Source of the DNA: Caldilineaceae bacterium
Lineage (GTDB): Bacteria; Chloroflexota; Anaerolineae; Caldilineales; Caldilineaceae
Length of the DNA stretch: 53,802 nt
Reading direction: 5' to 3'
Assembly: GCA_018003515.1 (NCBI GenBank)
Contig: JAGNDO010000032.1
Location: 1-53,802, forward strand
Below the pieces are notes generated by a model. That model was given only the letters and a program-made list of their open reading frames with translations, was not told the DNA's origin and did no database searches. This document shows, one piece after another, positions 42,549-50,566 of this stretch. Made by a program: the position numbers and the translations under genes. The number at the start of each line of letters is the position of its first letter. The first letter of the stretch is position 1.

Positions 42549-43673
42549 TTATTGGTCCTCGTGGATCAATGTGGATAGCTGGTGGGTATTGGAGTTCCGG
42601 CTTTTCGCATTCGTTACGTATTCTTCGGGTTTTTCAAGCAATCTTCGTGGTTCCAGTTGCGCGTTGCACCGAGCCAACTCAACATAATCTGAATCAAGAT
42701 CAATTCCGATGAATTGGCGTTTTTCTTTGATTGCTGCAATTGCAGTTGTGCCGCTGCCCATGAAGCAATCTAATACAATATCGTTTTCATCTGTCAGCAG
42801 TCGAATGGCCCGTTGCGGTAGCTCTACCGGAAATTTGGCCTCATGGTCATCGTTGCTACGTACGGACGGGATATTCCATACACCGCGAGAACCCCAATCA
42901 CGCCATTCCTTGCGTGTAAGTCGATCACGATCGATCTTTGTCACGCCCGGTTTCCAAAAAATGTAGAGATATTCAAACTCATCCACTGCACGATAGGACA
43001 AACTCGCCCACTTTGAATTTTCCCAAGCAGGATCTTTCACCCAAATCCTGCGATCATACGGATAGAACCCGGCTTGCAACGCCCATTCCTCAATCATGCC
43101 GCCCACGATTTTTACTCTGGTCTGGGCCTCGTATTTTCCGCCTCGAATGTTGTTGCCATTTAGCCTGCGATCAATCGTTTGTTCGCTGCATCCAAGCAGT
43201 TCAGCGATCTGATATCGGTTTAACTCTGGATAATCCTGCATGACCTGAAGCACATCTCCTCGAGTGACCGATGATCGTTTTCGACCAACGACATCCGCCT
43301 GAATCCTAGGCATATCGGGATCTCGAAACACCAAAATATCGGCAATGTTGATTGCCAGGAATCCGCCAGGACGGATGATCGGAAAGTGATTCTTGATCAC
43401 GTTGGCAAGAAGGTCTTGCCAACCATCGAAATCAAGATGGGCTTCGTATTGTTTTCCGACAAAATAGGGCGGAGACCAAACGCTGAGGGCGATGCTGTTG
43501 GGTTTGATCTGTTTTAGAAGTCGAACCGCATCGCCACAATAGATCGAATTGACTGGAAGATAATTCTCGGACGTGCCTTCGGCGCGCGAGGAATTGTAAA
43601 GGGGTTCCAACTGTTCTTGTAAATGTTGAGGCATTCGACTCAGATTCAATCCGTTTTCTTTACCTTCGCCCAT
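42549..43673 (-). CDS. Beta-class DNA methyltransferase, probably N4-cytosine
   Basis: The 374-residue protein has catalytic motif IV WSPPYF at residues 66-71 before the SAM-binding motif DCFMGSGTT at 302-310, so it is beta class; SPPY points to N4-cytosine methylation as in M.SfiI. A helix-turn-helix segment (YQIAELLGCSEQTIDRRLNG, residues 154-173) is inserted in the target-recognition region. AGGAG precedes the ATG at 43673 and lies at the junction with the pgeF fragment. It should protect DNA from the coupled SfiI-like enzyme. Confidence 0.92.
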   Translation of the reverse strand: MGEGKENGLNLSRMPQHLQEQLEPLYNSSRAEGTSENYLPVNSIYCGDAVRLLKQIKPNSIALSVWSPPYFVGKQYEAHLDFDGWQDLLANVIKNHFPIIRPGGFLAINIADILVFRDPDMPRIQADVVGRKRSSVTRGDVLQVMQDYPELNRYQIAELLGCSEQTIDRRLNGNNIRGGKYEAQTRVKIVGGMIEEWALQAGFYPYDRRIWVKDPAWENSKWASLSYRAVDEFEYLYIFWKPGVTKIDRDRLTRKEWRDWGSRGVWNIPSVRSNDDHEAKFPVELPQRAIRLLTDENDIVLDCFMGSGTTAIAAIKEKRQFIGIDLDSDYVELARCNAQLEPRRLLEKPEEYVTNAKSRNSNTHQLSTLIHEDQ

Positions 43674-43686
43674 TTTTACGCTCCTT

Positions 43687-43851
43687 TTCCGGCGTGTCCC
43701 CCCGGCTGACGCTAAAATTCAGACTCGTCCACGGCGCGGGGGAGAGCCCACCGTGGCGCGTGCTGACATGGGCGTGGACGGGCAGGGTTGAAAGGCTGTC
43801 GAAGGTGTAGGTGACGACGTTGTTGGGGTGGGTGATGCGGTGCATGGACAT
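43687..43851 (-). pseudogene. pgeF: Duplicated 5' fragment of pgeF
   Basis: The fragment reads MHRITHPNNVVTYTFDSL through NFSVSRGDTPE and then breaks at the methyltransferase leader. Bases 43687-43745 are identical to 41653-41711 (59 bp); the next 100 bases match 41712-41811 with about 18 differences. Its start overlaps the ygiT-type stop by one base, which suggests that ygiT and pgeF were once adjacent before the R-M genes came in. Confidence 0.93.
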
Positions 43852-44108
43852 CAAGCCGCCTGGCGATAGCTGGCGACGGGCACCATTTCCAGCCGGACGG
43901 GCGGTGCCTTTTGGGCAGAAATTTCCTCCACCCGCCGTAAAAGTGAGGCATGGTAATACCGGTGGCCGCAGCTTGTGCAAACGCCAACAGGTACATTTTC
44001 TAAAATGATGAAGCCTGTGGGATGGCGAAAGATTTCCCGATCTACCATGATTTCTTCGACAACACCATCGCAGAATTCACAATCATATCCGTACATTTGT
44101 TTAATCAT
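43851..44108 (-). CDS. YgiT-type zinc finger protein (antitoxin-like)
   Basis: The 85-residue protein has two CXXC pairs (CEFC near residue 10 and CTSC near residue 44) and the following GHRYYHASLLRRVEEI, which is the YgiT/MqsA N-terminal zinc finger. The C-terminal helix-turn-helix of full MqsA is absent, so it is the short form often found with DUF4258 proteins. Its start overlaps the DUF4258 gene by eight bases. Confidence 0.88.
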   Translation of the reverse strand: MIKQMYGYDCEFCDGVVEEIMVDREIFRHPTGFIILENVPVGVCTSCGHRYYHASLLRRVEEISAQKAPPVRLEMVPVASYRQAA

Positions 44109-44397
44109 GGCGTTCTGTGACCTCGTAGGCTGTGATAATCAGGTAGCTGTGAAGTCGGGCAAATCGCCCGACCACGCCTACCTCCATCTGAGCTCTGCTA
44201 TCCAGGCCGACAATCGTGTAGCGTGATCCACGGCGATCCCCGGTCTCAATTTTGGCAATGACCCCGTTCAGCACGGCATGTTCGATGTCATCGATAGTCA
44301 GAAAATCCTTGGCCATTTCGTCGATTGCATGCTGGGTGAAGCCGTAATCACCCAGTATGATCAGGTTTTGGATTTGGGCCAGTAATCGAGACGACAC
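44101..44397 (-). CDS. DUF4258 protein, probable toxin of a YgiT pair
   Basis: The 98-residue protein has the DUF4258 pattern: YGFTQHAIDEMAKDFLTIDDIEHAVLNG, then GDRRGSRYTIVGLD and LIITAYEV at the end. DUF4258 proteins are related to RelE-type or MqsR-like toxins and commonly precede YgiT-type zinc finger genes. The toxin activity here is inference from arrangement. The AAGGAAACGT leader gives a plausible ribosome-binding site. Confidence 0.85.
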   Translation of the reverse strand: MSSRLLAQIQNLIILGDYGFTQHAIDEMAKDFLTIDDIEHAVLNGVIAKIETGDRRGSRYTIVGLDSRAQMEVGVVGRFARLHSYLIITAYEVTERHD

Positions 44398-44425
44398 GTT
44401 TCCTTCTCCTGCAAATGATGGGTGT

Positions 44426-46327
44426 CTATGCCAGTTCCACCGGTGCCACCGTCACGCTGCCAAACTCGCCCGCATTCTGCCCCAGCTTGAGCTTGGACCA
44501 AGGCTTCCAGTCCTGCGCCCGCCAGGGGCCGCCCTTGGCGTTGGGCACGGGACGCTCGGCGTTGCTGCCGTAGCGGAAGGCCCAATCCGGGTCGCAGGCC
44601 TGGCAACTGAGGCAACCAGCGCTGTCCGGCGGACAACTGAGGCCAGTCTCGTTTCGTGCCGCCATCTTTAGTTCATAGTGGAAATAGCTCTCGCTCACCC
44701 CGCTCTGCACGATGTCCCAGGGCAGGGGGGAGCCGATCTCGTGCTTGCCCGTGTAGGCGTCTCGGTCCAGCCCTAACCGCTCCATGGCCTCGAAGAAGGT
44801 GCGCACGTTCAATTCCCCCGGCGGCACGGCCAGGAGGACCTGGGCCAGGGAACGGTCTCCCCGGCTGAGGACGGCCTGCACTTCGGCCCAGTCCGGCGAA
44901 TCGGCCCGCACGGCGATGCCGTGACGAGCCAAGGCCCGGTTGATGGTGCGCTGGCGGTTCTTGATGGTGCGGGAATCGGTCATGGCCTCCCACTGGAAGG
45001 GGGTGTGGGCCTTGGGCACAAAGGGCGTGGCGTTGATGGCGATGCGCCGGTTGAAGCGGCTCTTGGCCGCCAGGGTGAAGTCGATCAGTGCCTGGATATC
45101 ATCGTCGGTCTCCGTGGGGTGGCCGACCATGAAGTAGAGTTTGAGCTGGGGCATGTTCAGTTCGCTGGCCAAGGTGACCGCCCGCATCATCTGCTCTTCG
45201 GTCTGGGTTTTGTTGATCACATTGCGCAGCCGCTGGCTGCCCGCCTCCGGGGCCACGGTCAACGTCTGGGTGCCCCCCTCGGCCATAGCCTTGATCAAGG
45301 GGATGCTCAGGGGATCCATGCGCATGGAACTGGCGCTGATGGACGCGCCCATGGCGTGGAGCCGAGTGGCCAACTCGTCGATCTGGGTGTGGTCGCTCAC
45401 CGCGGCGCTGACCAGGCCGATGCGCTTCCGCCCGGCGGCGATGGCTTCTTCCGCCCAGCCCATCAGGGTGTCCAAGGGTTGTTCCCGGGCCGGACGGTAG
45501 ACGTACCCGGCCAAGCAGAAACGACAGCCCCGGCCACAGCCTCGGGCGATCTCCATCAAGTGCATGGCCCCGAACTCCGTGTCCGGGGTGTAGAGGCTGC
45601 TGGCCGTGCGGAAGCCGGGCAGATTGCGCACCCACAGCCGCTCCACGGGCCGGAAGTCCACATGATCCCGGTTGGACGGGCGCAGGGATGGCACATAGAA
45701 GCCCGGTGTGCGGTCCAAGGTGGCCAAGAGGGCCGCCCGGTCCTCGTCCAGCCCCGCCCGGCACAGATCCATGAACTGGGGCACGGCCTCCTCGCCCTCG
45801 CCGATCAAGATCACATCAAAGAAGGGGGCCAAGGGTTCCGGGTTCATGGTGATGCCCGGCCCGCCGGTGATCAGCAGGGGCCAGGGATCCCCGTTCCACT
45901 GCTTGGACGCTTGACGATCCGCGGCCAAGGGCGGCACCTTAGCCTGGCGCAGCATCTCCACCACATTGAAGTAGTCCATCTCCCACGAGACGGTGAAGGC
46001 CCAAATATCGAATTCATCGGCAGGTCGCCCGTTTTCCAAAGAGAGCAGGGGCTTGCCGGCATCTGCATCGCCCTTGGTCCAGAAGATACGCTCGCAGACC
46101 ACGTCCGCGTCCTGGTTGAGTCGGCTGTAGAGGATCTGCAAAGCCAGACTGCTCATGCCCACATAATAGCTGTTGGGAAAGGAGAGGGCCACGGAGAACT
46201 TGCCGCCCCAATCCTTGACGACCGCACCCTCTTCCCGCAGGGGGCCACTGCCCGCGCTGCTCTGGCTGGCCTGCTGTCGGTCGGAACGGGTCTGTTTCTG
46301 TTGTTTACGTCCGGTGTGTTTTGGCAT
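44426..46327 (-). CDS. B12-binding-like radical SAM protein (TIGR03960 type)
   Basis: The 633-residue protein has an N-terminal domain related to B12-binding folds (LSFPNSYYVGMSSLALQILY and TGGPGITMNPEPL), and a radical SAM domain with the cluster motif CGRGCRFC near residue 265, then a C-terminal section with a CPPDSAGCLSCQAC cluster. It matches the long radical SAM proteins found with ribosomal protein genes in Clostridia and Chloroflexi; the reaction is unknown. A perfect TATAAT lies only six bases before the ATG, so the transcript may lack a leader. Confidence 0.92.
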   Translation of the reverse strand: MPKHTGRKQQKQTRSDRQQASQSSAGSGPLREEGAVVKDWGGKFSVALSFPNSYYVGMSSLALQILYSRLNQDADVVCERIFWTKGDADAGKPLLSLENGRPADEFDIWAFTVSWEMDYFNVVEMLRQAKVPPLAADRQASKQWNGDPWPLLITGGPGITMNPEPLAPFFDVILIGEGEEAVPQFMDLCRAGLDEDRAALLATLDRTPGFYVPSLRPSNRDHVDFRPVERLWVRNLPGFRTASSLYTPDTEFGAMHLMEIARGCGRGCRFCLAGYVYRPAREQPLDTLMGWAEEAIAAGRKRIGLVSAAVSDHTQIDELATRLHAMGASISASSMRMDPLSIPLIKAMAEGGTQTLTVAPEAGSQRLRNVINKTQTEEQMMRAVTLASELNMPQLKLYFMVGHPTETDDDIQALIDFTLAAKSRFNRRIAINATPFVPKAHTPFQWEAMTDSRTIKNRQRTINRALARHGIAVRADSPDWAEVQAVLSRGDRSLAQVLLAVPPGELNVRTFFEAMERLGLDRDAYTGKHEIGSPLPWDIVQSGVSESYFHYELKMAARNETGLSCPPDSAGCLSCQACDPDWAFRYGSNAERPVPNAKGGPWRAQDWKPWSKLKLGQNAGEFGSVTVAPVELA

Positions 46328-46333
46328 GGGCTG

Positions 46334-46362
46334 ATTATAGCATGGGTGGAACCGGCGGCTAA
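46334..46362 (-). promoter_or_regulatory. Promoter giving a possibly leaderless radical SAM mRNA
   Basis: On the minus strand TTAGCC-N17-TATAAT is followed by only six bases before the ATG at 46327, so transcription should begin at or next to the start codon. The -35 match is poor (three of six). Confidence 0.4.
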
Positions 46363-46419
46363 ACCGTCAGTCAAAGGTGTTGCGTGTTTCGTGAAACATA
46401 CACGCCAACACGCAAAACG

Positions 46420-46494
46420 CAAAACTTTGGAGGAAACTGTCCACGACCTCCCCCAGACTTGGGGGCCGGGGGGCCAAGGGGGGTGAAGGATTAC
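46420..46494. repeat. Inverted repeat, family C (partial copy)
   Basis: AACTTTGGAGGAAACTGTCC, CCTCCCCCAGACTTGGGGG and the closing GGTGAAGGATTAC match the right part of family C. The left terminus is missing; it is replaced by another word repeat (ACGCAAAACGCAAAAC). Confidence 0.8.
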
Positions 46495-46519
46495 CGCGCA
46501 ATATACGCTTTTTGGCCTA

Positions 46520-46548
46520 TTGACGGATGGGACATAAGCTGTTTTACT
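46520..46548 (+). promoter_or_regulatory. Possible promoter for the nuclease gene
   Basis: TTGACG is followed after 17 bases by TTTACT. The -35 is strong and the -10 is weak (four of six). Confidence 0.35.
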
Positions 46549-46624
46549 TAACCCGCTATGGTTGAACAGAATCGGTTGGCCGCTATGGTTTGTTCTGAAG
46601 GATTAGTAGAGAGGGATTTCACTC

Positions 46625-47281
46625 GTGCCAGACATCACAGAATCGTTGAAGAATTTTTTGCAGAGCCTCTTCCCCAGCACCCGCAACCGCCCCACAGCCG
46701 GGGAATCGCCCATGTCCCGTGGCGCGCCACAGCCCACCCCGGATGTGCGCATCCAGGCCAGCCTCTACCACTACGCCGCCGACGTGATCAGCGTCTATGA
46801 CGGCGACACCATCACCGTGGATATCGATCTGGGCATGAATCTGTGGAAAAAGGGCGAAAACCTGCGTTTGTGGCGCATCAACACCCCAGAGGTGAAGGGT
46901 GAAAGCCGCACGGAGGGGCTGAAGGTGCGGGACTATGTGCGCTCGTTGGTGGAGGGGCGGCAGGTTCTTCTGCGCACCATTCTGGACAAGCGGGGGGATG
47001 ACTCCACCGAGAAATATGGCCGCCTCTTGGCCGAAGTCCTGGTCCCGGAGATCATCGATGGGGTGATCGTCTCGTACATCAACGTCAACGAGGATCTGTT
47101 GCAGCGGGGCTTTGCCCTGCCCATGAACGCGGACGGTTCCATGACCCGGGGCATGGGCGACGCCGCCCCGGTCCCCGACCAGATCGCCTGCCCCTATTGC
47201 GGCGAAACCCGCCAGGTCAATCAGGCCCAAGGCATGGTTGACACCTGCCCCAACTGTCTCGACGGCCCCTATCGGCTTTAG
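46625..47281 (+). CDS. Thermonuclease-like protein with C-terminal zinc ribbon
   Basis: The 218-residue protein has a staphylococcal nuclease fold at about residues 47-165 with VYDGDTITVDIDLG and WRINTPEVKGE, the second including the substrate-site arginine. The C-terminus has CPYCGE and DTCPNCLDGPYR, a four-cysteine zinc ribbon. No signal peptide is visible. It starts with GTG preceded by a weak purine run, and its stop touches a word repeat. Confidence 0.85.
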   Translation: MPDITESLKNFLQSLFPSTRNRPTAGESPMSRGAPQPTPDVRIQASLYHYAADVISVYDGDTITVDIDLGMNLWKKGENLRLWRINTPEVKGESRTEGLKVRDYVRSLVEGRQVLLRTILDKRGDDSTEKYGRLLAEVLVPEIIDGVIVSYINVNEDLLQRGFALPMNADGSMTRGMGDAAPVPDQIACPYCGETRQVNQAQGMVDTCPNCLDGPYRL

Positions 47282-47283
47282 CA

Positions 47284-47343
47284 AATGGCGAATGGCAAAT
47301 GGCGAATGGCACAATGATCGCCATTCGCCATTCGCCATTCGCT
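47284..47343. repeat. Inverted word repeat, family G (AATGGCGAATGGC)
   Basis: AAATGGCGAATGGC units face GCCATTCGCCATTCGC units about a short centre. It lies between convergent stops of the nuclease and the YdcF-like gene and touches both stop codons. Confidence 0.9.
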
Positions 47344-48040
47344 ACCCATAAACAATCCGCTCCAACACTCGACCCAGACCGCCCATGCGTTCCCAGCCGT
47401 CCACCGCCGCCCACAGGATGCCGGCGGCTTCCCGGGCGTCCAGGGTCAGCCGCTGGCTGGCCGAGAGGGAACTGATCCCTCCCGCCGGATAGGTGATGGA
47501 GTGGATTTGGGCATTTGACTGCTTCACGGCCCGTGCAAAGTGCCATTGGCTTCGAAAAAGATGGAGGGGATGGCTGACCAGAATAGCTTGGTCCCAGCCA
47601 GCTTTTTGCATCAAGTCAACGGCGGCGGCCATATCTTCTGCCGTTGTTTGTCCCCCTTGGGTTTGGAAAAGCTGGGCATCCGGCACCCCTCGGCTCGCCG
47701 CCATGCGCCGGGCCACGGTCGAGGCCGCACCGTATTCGCCGGGCATCCCCCCGGTGAAGATCAGCACCGGGTTCTGCCCCTGGGCGACCAAATCGTGGTA
47801 GAGGCTCACCGCCCACCAGGTACGGCTGCGCAGATCCGGGCCGGGGCTGCCGTCGGCGCGCACGGTGGCCCCCAGCACCACAATCGCCTCCACCGGGCCA
47901 GCCATCGTGGCCGCCGTCCCGGTCTGCGCCCGATCCACCTGCCACATCAGCCAGCCAAAAAGGGCGGCCAGCCCCACCCCGGCCAGCCCAACACCCCAAG
48001 TCATCATCCGAAAAATGCGTTTGTGTCGCTGTTTTTGCAT
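47342..48040 (-). CDS. YdcF/DUF218-family membrane protein
   Basis: The 232-residue protein has one N-terminal membrane helix (about residues 13-32) and a DUF218 domain with AIVVLGATVRADGSPGPDL, LIFTGGMPGE, QTTAEDMAAAVDLM and ILVSHPLHLFRSQ. Members such as ElyC/SanA act in cell-envelope synthesis. The ATG at 48040 follows the mobA stop by seven bases, so the two are cotranscribed; a link between their functions is not evident. Confidence 0.88.
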   Translation of the reverse strand: MQKQRHKRIFRMMTWGVGLAGVGLAALFGWLMWQVDRAQTGTAATMAGPVEAIVVLGATVRADGSPGPDLRSRTWWAVSLYHDLVAQGQNPVLIFTGGMPGEYGAASTVARRMAASRGVPDAQLFQTQGGQTTAEDMAAAVDLMQKAGWDQAILVSHPLHLFRSQWHFARAVKQSNAQIHSITYPAGGISSLSASQRLTLDAREAAGILWAAVDGWERMGGLGRVLERIVYG

Positions 48041-48047
48041 GTCCCTG

Positions 48048-48704
48048 TCAACGATCTGCCAAAGGGTGAGGTTCCCGCGCCAGGAGGGCCAGGGCGTGGG
48101 CCCACTCGTCCGGCGTGTTGGCGTTGACAAAGGAGTGCAGATCCGGGTCCACCCCCCGCAGTTCGTCCGCGCAAACCCGACGCACCCGCACCTGATCATA
48201 AAAATAGTTGACCCGCAACCGCCCCGCGGCCAACTGGGCGTGGATGGCGGGCAGGCAGCGCCGGTGATAGAGGGCGTGGAAGGTCTGCTCCCGGCCATCC
48301 ACCACGGGCACCACCAGATCCCAGGGCTGACCGTCCGGCCCAGGCTCCTGGGCCAAGGCCAGCAGATGGCGGAAGATCTCCGCCCGCACCAAGGGCAGAT
48401 CGCAGGCCACCACCGCGGCCCACCCCTCCACCTGGGCCAGCCCCGTGGCAATCCCGCCCACGGCCCCGGCATCCGGCCACGCATCCGCCAGCGCCACCGT
48501 AGGCCGCGGGATCTGCACCGCGGCCTGCACCGCCGGGTCGTTGCCGATCACCAACAGACGGTCATCCACCAAAGGCAACAGCCGCAAAGCCACATGCTGG
48601 ATCAGAGGCCCCCCGCCCACGGGCAGCAGGGCCTTGTTGCTCCCCATACGCCGACTCTGCCCCCCAGCATTCAGGATCACCGAAAGAAATTGTGCATTGT
48701 CCAT
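48048..48704 (-). CDS. mobA: Molybdenum cofactor guanylyltransferase
   Basis: The 218-residue protein has the nucleotidyltransferase motif ILNAGGQSRRMGSNKALLPVGG at residues 10-31, DAWPDAGAVGGIATGL and VVACDLPLV, all typical of MobA, which adds GMP to molybdopterin cofactor. Some members transfer CMP (MocA), so exact specificity is likely but not certain. The start lies in a 14-base tandem repeat (GGACAATGCACAAT) that also gives an out-of-frame ATG just upstream. Confidence 0.9.
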   Translation of the reverse strand: MDNAQFLSVILNAGGQSRRMGSNKALLPVGGGPLIQHVALRLLPLVDDRLLVIGNDPAVQAAVQIPRPTVALADAWPDAGAVGGIATGLAQVEGWAAVVACDLPLVRAEIFRHLLALAQEPGPDGQPWDLVVPVVDGREQTFHALYHRRCLPAIHAQLAAGRLRVNYFYDQVRVRRVCADELRGVDPDLHSFVNANTPDEWAHALALLAREPHPLADR

Positions 48705-48733
48705 TGTGCATTGTCCATTGAATTAAGTGGGGA

Positions 48734-48780
48734 CGCGCAAAGGCGAGTTGTGGGCATGGTCCACAACTCGCCTTTGCGCG
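48734..48780. terminator. 20-bp stem hairpin between acpP and mobA
   Basis: CGCGCAAAGGCGAGTTGTGG and its exact reverse complement surround a seven-base loop. On the minus strand it lies 33 bases beyond the acyl carrier protein stop. Confidence 0.75.
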
Positions 48781-48812
48781 GTTATCTGGTTCAGATTTTG
48801 CGGGCGATCTTC

Positions 48813-49040
48813 TTATGAATCCAGGTGGGCGACCACATCCCCCACGGTTTCCAACTCCTGGGCCTTCTCGTCGCTGATCTCGCCACCGAATTCCTCCTCA
48901 AAGGCCATGATCAGCTCTACCAGATCCAGGCTGTCCGCCTTCAGATCGTCCCGGAAACTGGACTCCAGGGTCACGTCATCCGGATCGACGCCCAACTGGT
49001 CTACGATAATGTTTCGGACCTTCTCAAATGCTGAAGCCAT
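48813..49040 (-). CDS. acpP: Acyl carrier protein
   Basis: The 75-residue acidic protein has the classic [18 protein letters not shown] motif, with S37 as the phosphopantetheine attachment site, and is full length for the family. It carries growing acyl chains in fatty-acid synthesis. GGGAGAA stands before the ATG at 49040; the longer open frame upstream is not needed. No other fatty-acid synthesis gene is adjacent. Confidence 0.95.
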   Translation of the reverse strand: MASAFEKVRNIIVDQLGVDPDDVTLESSFRDDLKADSLDLVELIMAFEEEFGGEISDEKAQELETVGDVVAHLDS

Positions 49041-49413
49041 CTTGTGTTCTCCCTTTTCCTGATAGGATGTTGTGGATAATTGCACTATTTGTGCGCACTG
49101 TCTTGCAAACTGGTTGTGGCCAGGTGGGTATCTGTTGCTACGCTGGATTGGAGTGTGCAACGCTGAATTGAACCTGCCGCCCCGCTACAATGGGCAACGG
49201 AACGTCCACTATTGTAGCCAGTGGCACAAAACCTGTCAAACGGGCTGTTCGGCGGTGTGACCAGAAGGAGAGCAGCCTGACATTGACATGGTTTCCGGCA
49301 AGGGGTAAGATCCTTGCACCTGGAAAGCATAACACGCAATAGTCGTTGAAGTCGCGCTCGATTTTTCCAATCTCTGGATCTCGGTCCGTGCCAGCCTCCC
49401 AAGGAGAATCAAT
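49041..49413. other. 373-base divergent intergenic region
   Basis: It lies between acpP and the isomerase gene and must carry both promoters. The isomerase promoter is clear (49283-49311). I see no dispersed repeat and no convincing promoter for acpP. Confidence 0.6.
49283..49311 (+). promoter_or_regulatory. Strong sigma-70-type promoter for fni
   Basis: Consensus TTGACA is followed after exactly 17 bases by TAAGAT (four of six). The gene start is about 100 bases downstream, which leaves a long leader without a recognisable riboswitch. Confidence 0.65.
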
Positions 49414-50469
49414 ATGTCCCACAGCGCACGCAAGGCCGACCATATCCGCATCAACCTGGAAGAGGATGTCAGCTTCCCCAATCTGACCACCGGGTTTGAG
49501 CGTTATCGCCTGACCCATCAGGCCCTGCCGGAGGTTGACTTGGCCGCCATTGACACGGGGCTGACCCTTTTTGGCAAACGGATCAACGCCCCCATCCTGG
49601 TCAGCTCCATGACCGGCGGCACAACCCAGGCCGGGCAGATCAACCGGATCGTGGCCGAGGCCGCCCAAAATCGGGGGGTGGTCTTGGGACTGGGCAGCCA
49701 GCGGGCCGCCATCGAGGACGATGCCTTGGCCGTCACCTTTCGGGTGCGGGATGTGGCCCCGGACATTCTGCTTTTCGCCAACCTGGGCGCGGTGCAGCTC
49801 AACTACGGCTATGGCGTGGACCAGTGCCGCCGGGCCGTGGAGATGGCCGAGGCCGACGCCCTGATCCTGCACCTCAACCCCCTGCAAGAGGCTGTGCAGC
49901 CCGAAGGCGATGTAAATTGGGCTGGCCTGCTGCCCAAGATCGAGGCGGTCTGCTGGGCCTTGGGTGAGGCCGGCGTGCCTGTGATCGCCAAGGAGGTCGG
50001 CTGGGGCATCAGCGCCAATGCGGCCCGCCAGTTGATCAACGCCGGTATCAGCGCCATTGACGTGGCTGGGGCCGGCGGCACCTCGTGGAGCGAGGTGGAG
50101 ATGCACCGGGCCCCCACAGCGCGCCTGCGTCGCCTGGCCAGGGCCTTCTGCGACTGGGGCATCCCCACAGCGGAGAGCCTGCTGATCGTGGATCGAGTGC
50201 GCTCCGCTATGGGCGTGCCGGATCTGCCCATCTTTGCCAGCGGCGGCATGCGCTCCGGCCAAGACATGGCCAAGGCCATCGCCCTGGGCGCGGATCTGGT
50301 GGGGCTGGCCGGTCCCTTTTTGAAAAAGGCCGTCACCCCGCAAGATCCCGTGGCCGCGGTGGTGGAGGAGATGGAGATCCTGGAGACCGAACTGCGCATC
50401 GCCATGTTCGCCGCTGGGGCCGGGAATATTGCCGCCCTGCGCGCGCCGGGTGTGATTGAGACGGTGTAG
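49414..50469 (+). CDS. fni: Type 2 isopentenyl-diphosphate isomerase
   Basis: The 351-residue FMN-dependent enzyme has [14 protein letters not shown] at the start, [56 protein letters not shown] and ASGGMRSG, all typical of Fni/Idi-2. It interconverts IPP and DMAPP for isoprenoid synthesis in the cytoplasm. CAAGGAGA precedes the ATG. The polyprenyl synthase downstream uses both products, with a family D repeat between. Confidence 0.96.
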   Translation: MSHSARKADHIRINLEEDVSFPNLTTGFERYRLTHQALPEVDLAAIDTGLTLFGKRINAPILVSSMTGGTTQAGQINRIVAEAAQNRGVVLGLGSQRAAIEDDALAVTFRVRDVAPDILLFANLGAVQLNYGYGVDQCRRAVEMAEADALILHLNPLQEAVQPEGDVNWAGLLPKIEAVCWALGEAGVPVIAKEVGWGISANAARQLINAGISAIDVAGAGGTSWSEVEMHRAPTARLRRLARAFCDWGIPTAESLLIVDRVRSAMGVPDLPIFASGGMRSGQDMAKAIALGADLVGLAGPFLKKAVTPQDPVAAVVEEMEILETELRIAMFAAGAGNIAALRAPGVIETV

Positions 50470-50472
50470 AAA

Positions 50473-50537
50473 ATCGAGTATCGTGTATCGAGTATTTTGG
50501 TTCTCGACGCACAAATACTCGACACACGATACTCGAT
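50473..50537. repeat. Inverted repeat, family D (copy 2)
   Basis: ATCGAGTATCGTGTATCGAG faces CTCGACACACGATACTCGAT. It sits between the isomerase stop and the prenyl synthase leader within one likely transcript. Confidence 0.9.
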
Positions 50538-50566
50538 GGCCCACATAAACAAGGACGTTTTCAACC

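Larger units (their letters stand above)
46328..46624. other. 297-base divergent intergenic region
   Basis: It contains the -10 box of the radical SAM gene (46334-46339), a GTGTTGCGTGTTTCG/AACACGCAAAACGC inverted word pair near 46378-46425, a partial family C repeat (46420-46494) and a possible TTGACG-N17-TTTACT promoter at 46520-46548 for the nuclease gene. Confidence 0.6.

Noticed and set aside
44921-46486. 521-codon open frame on the plus strand
   Set aside because: It is antisense to the radical SAM gene, whose motifs and length are convincing; the frame has no known domain.
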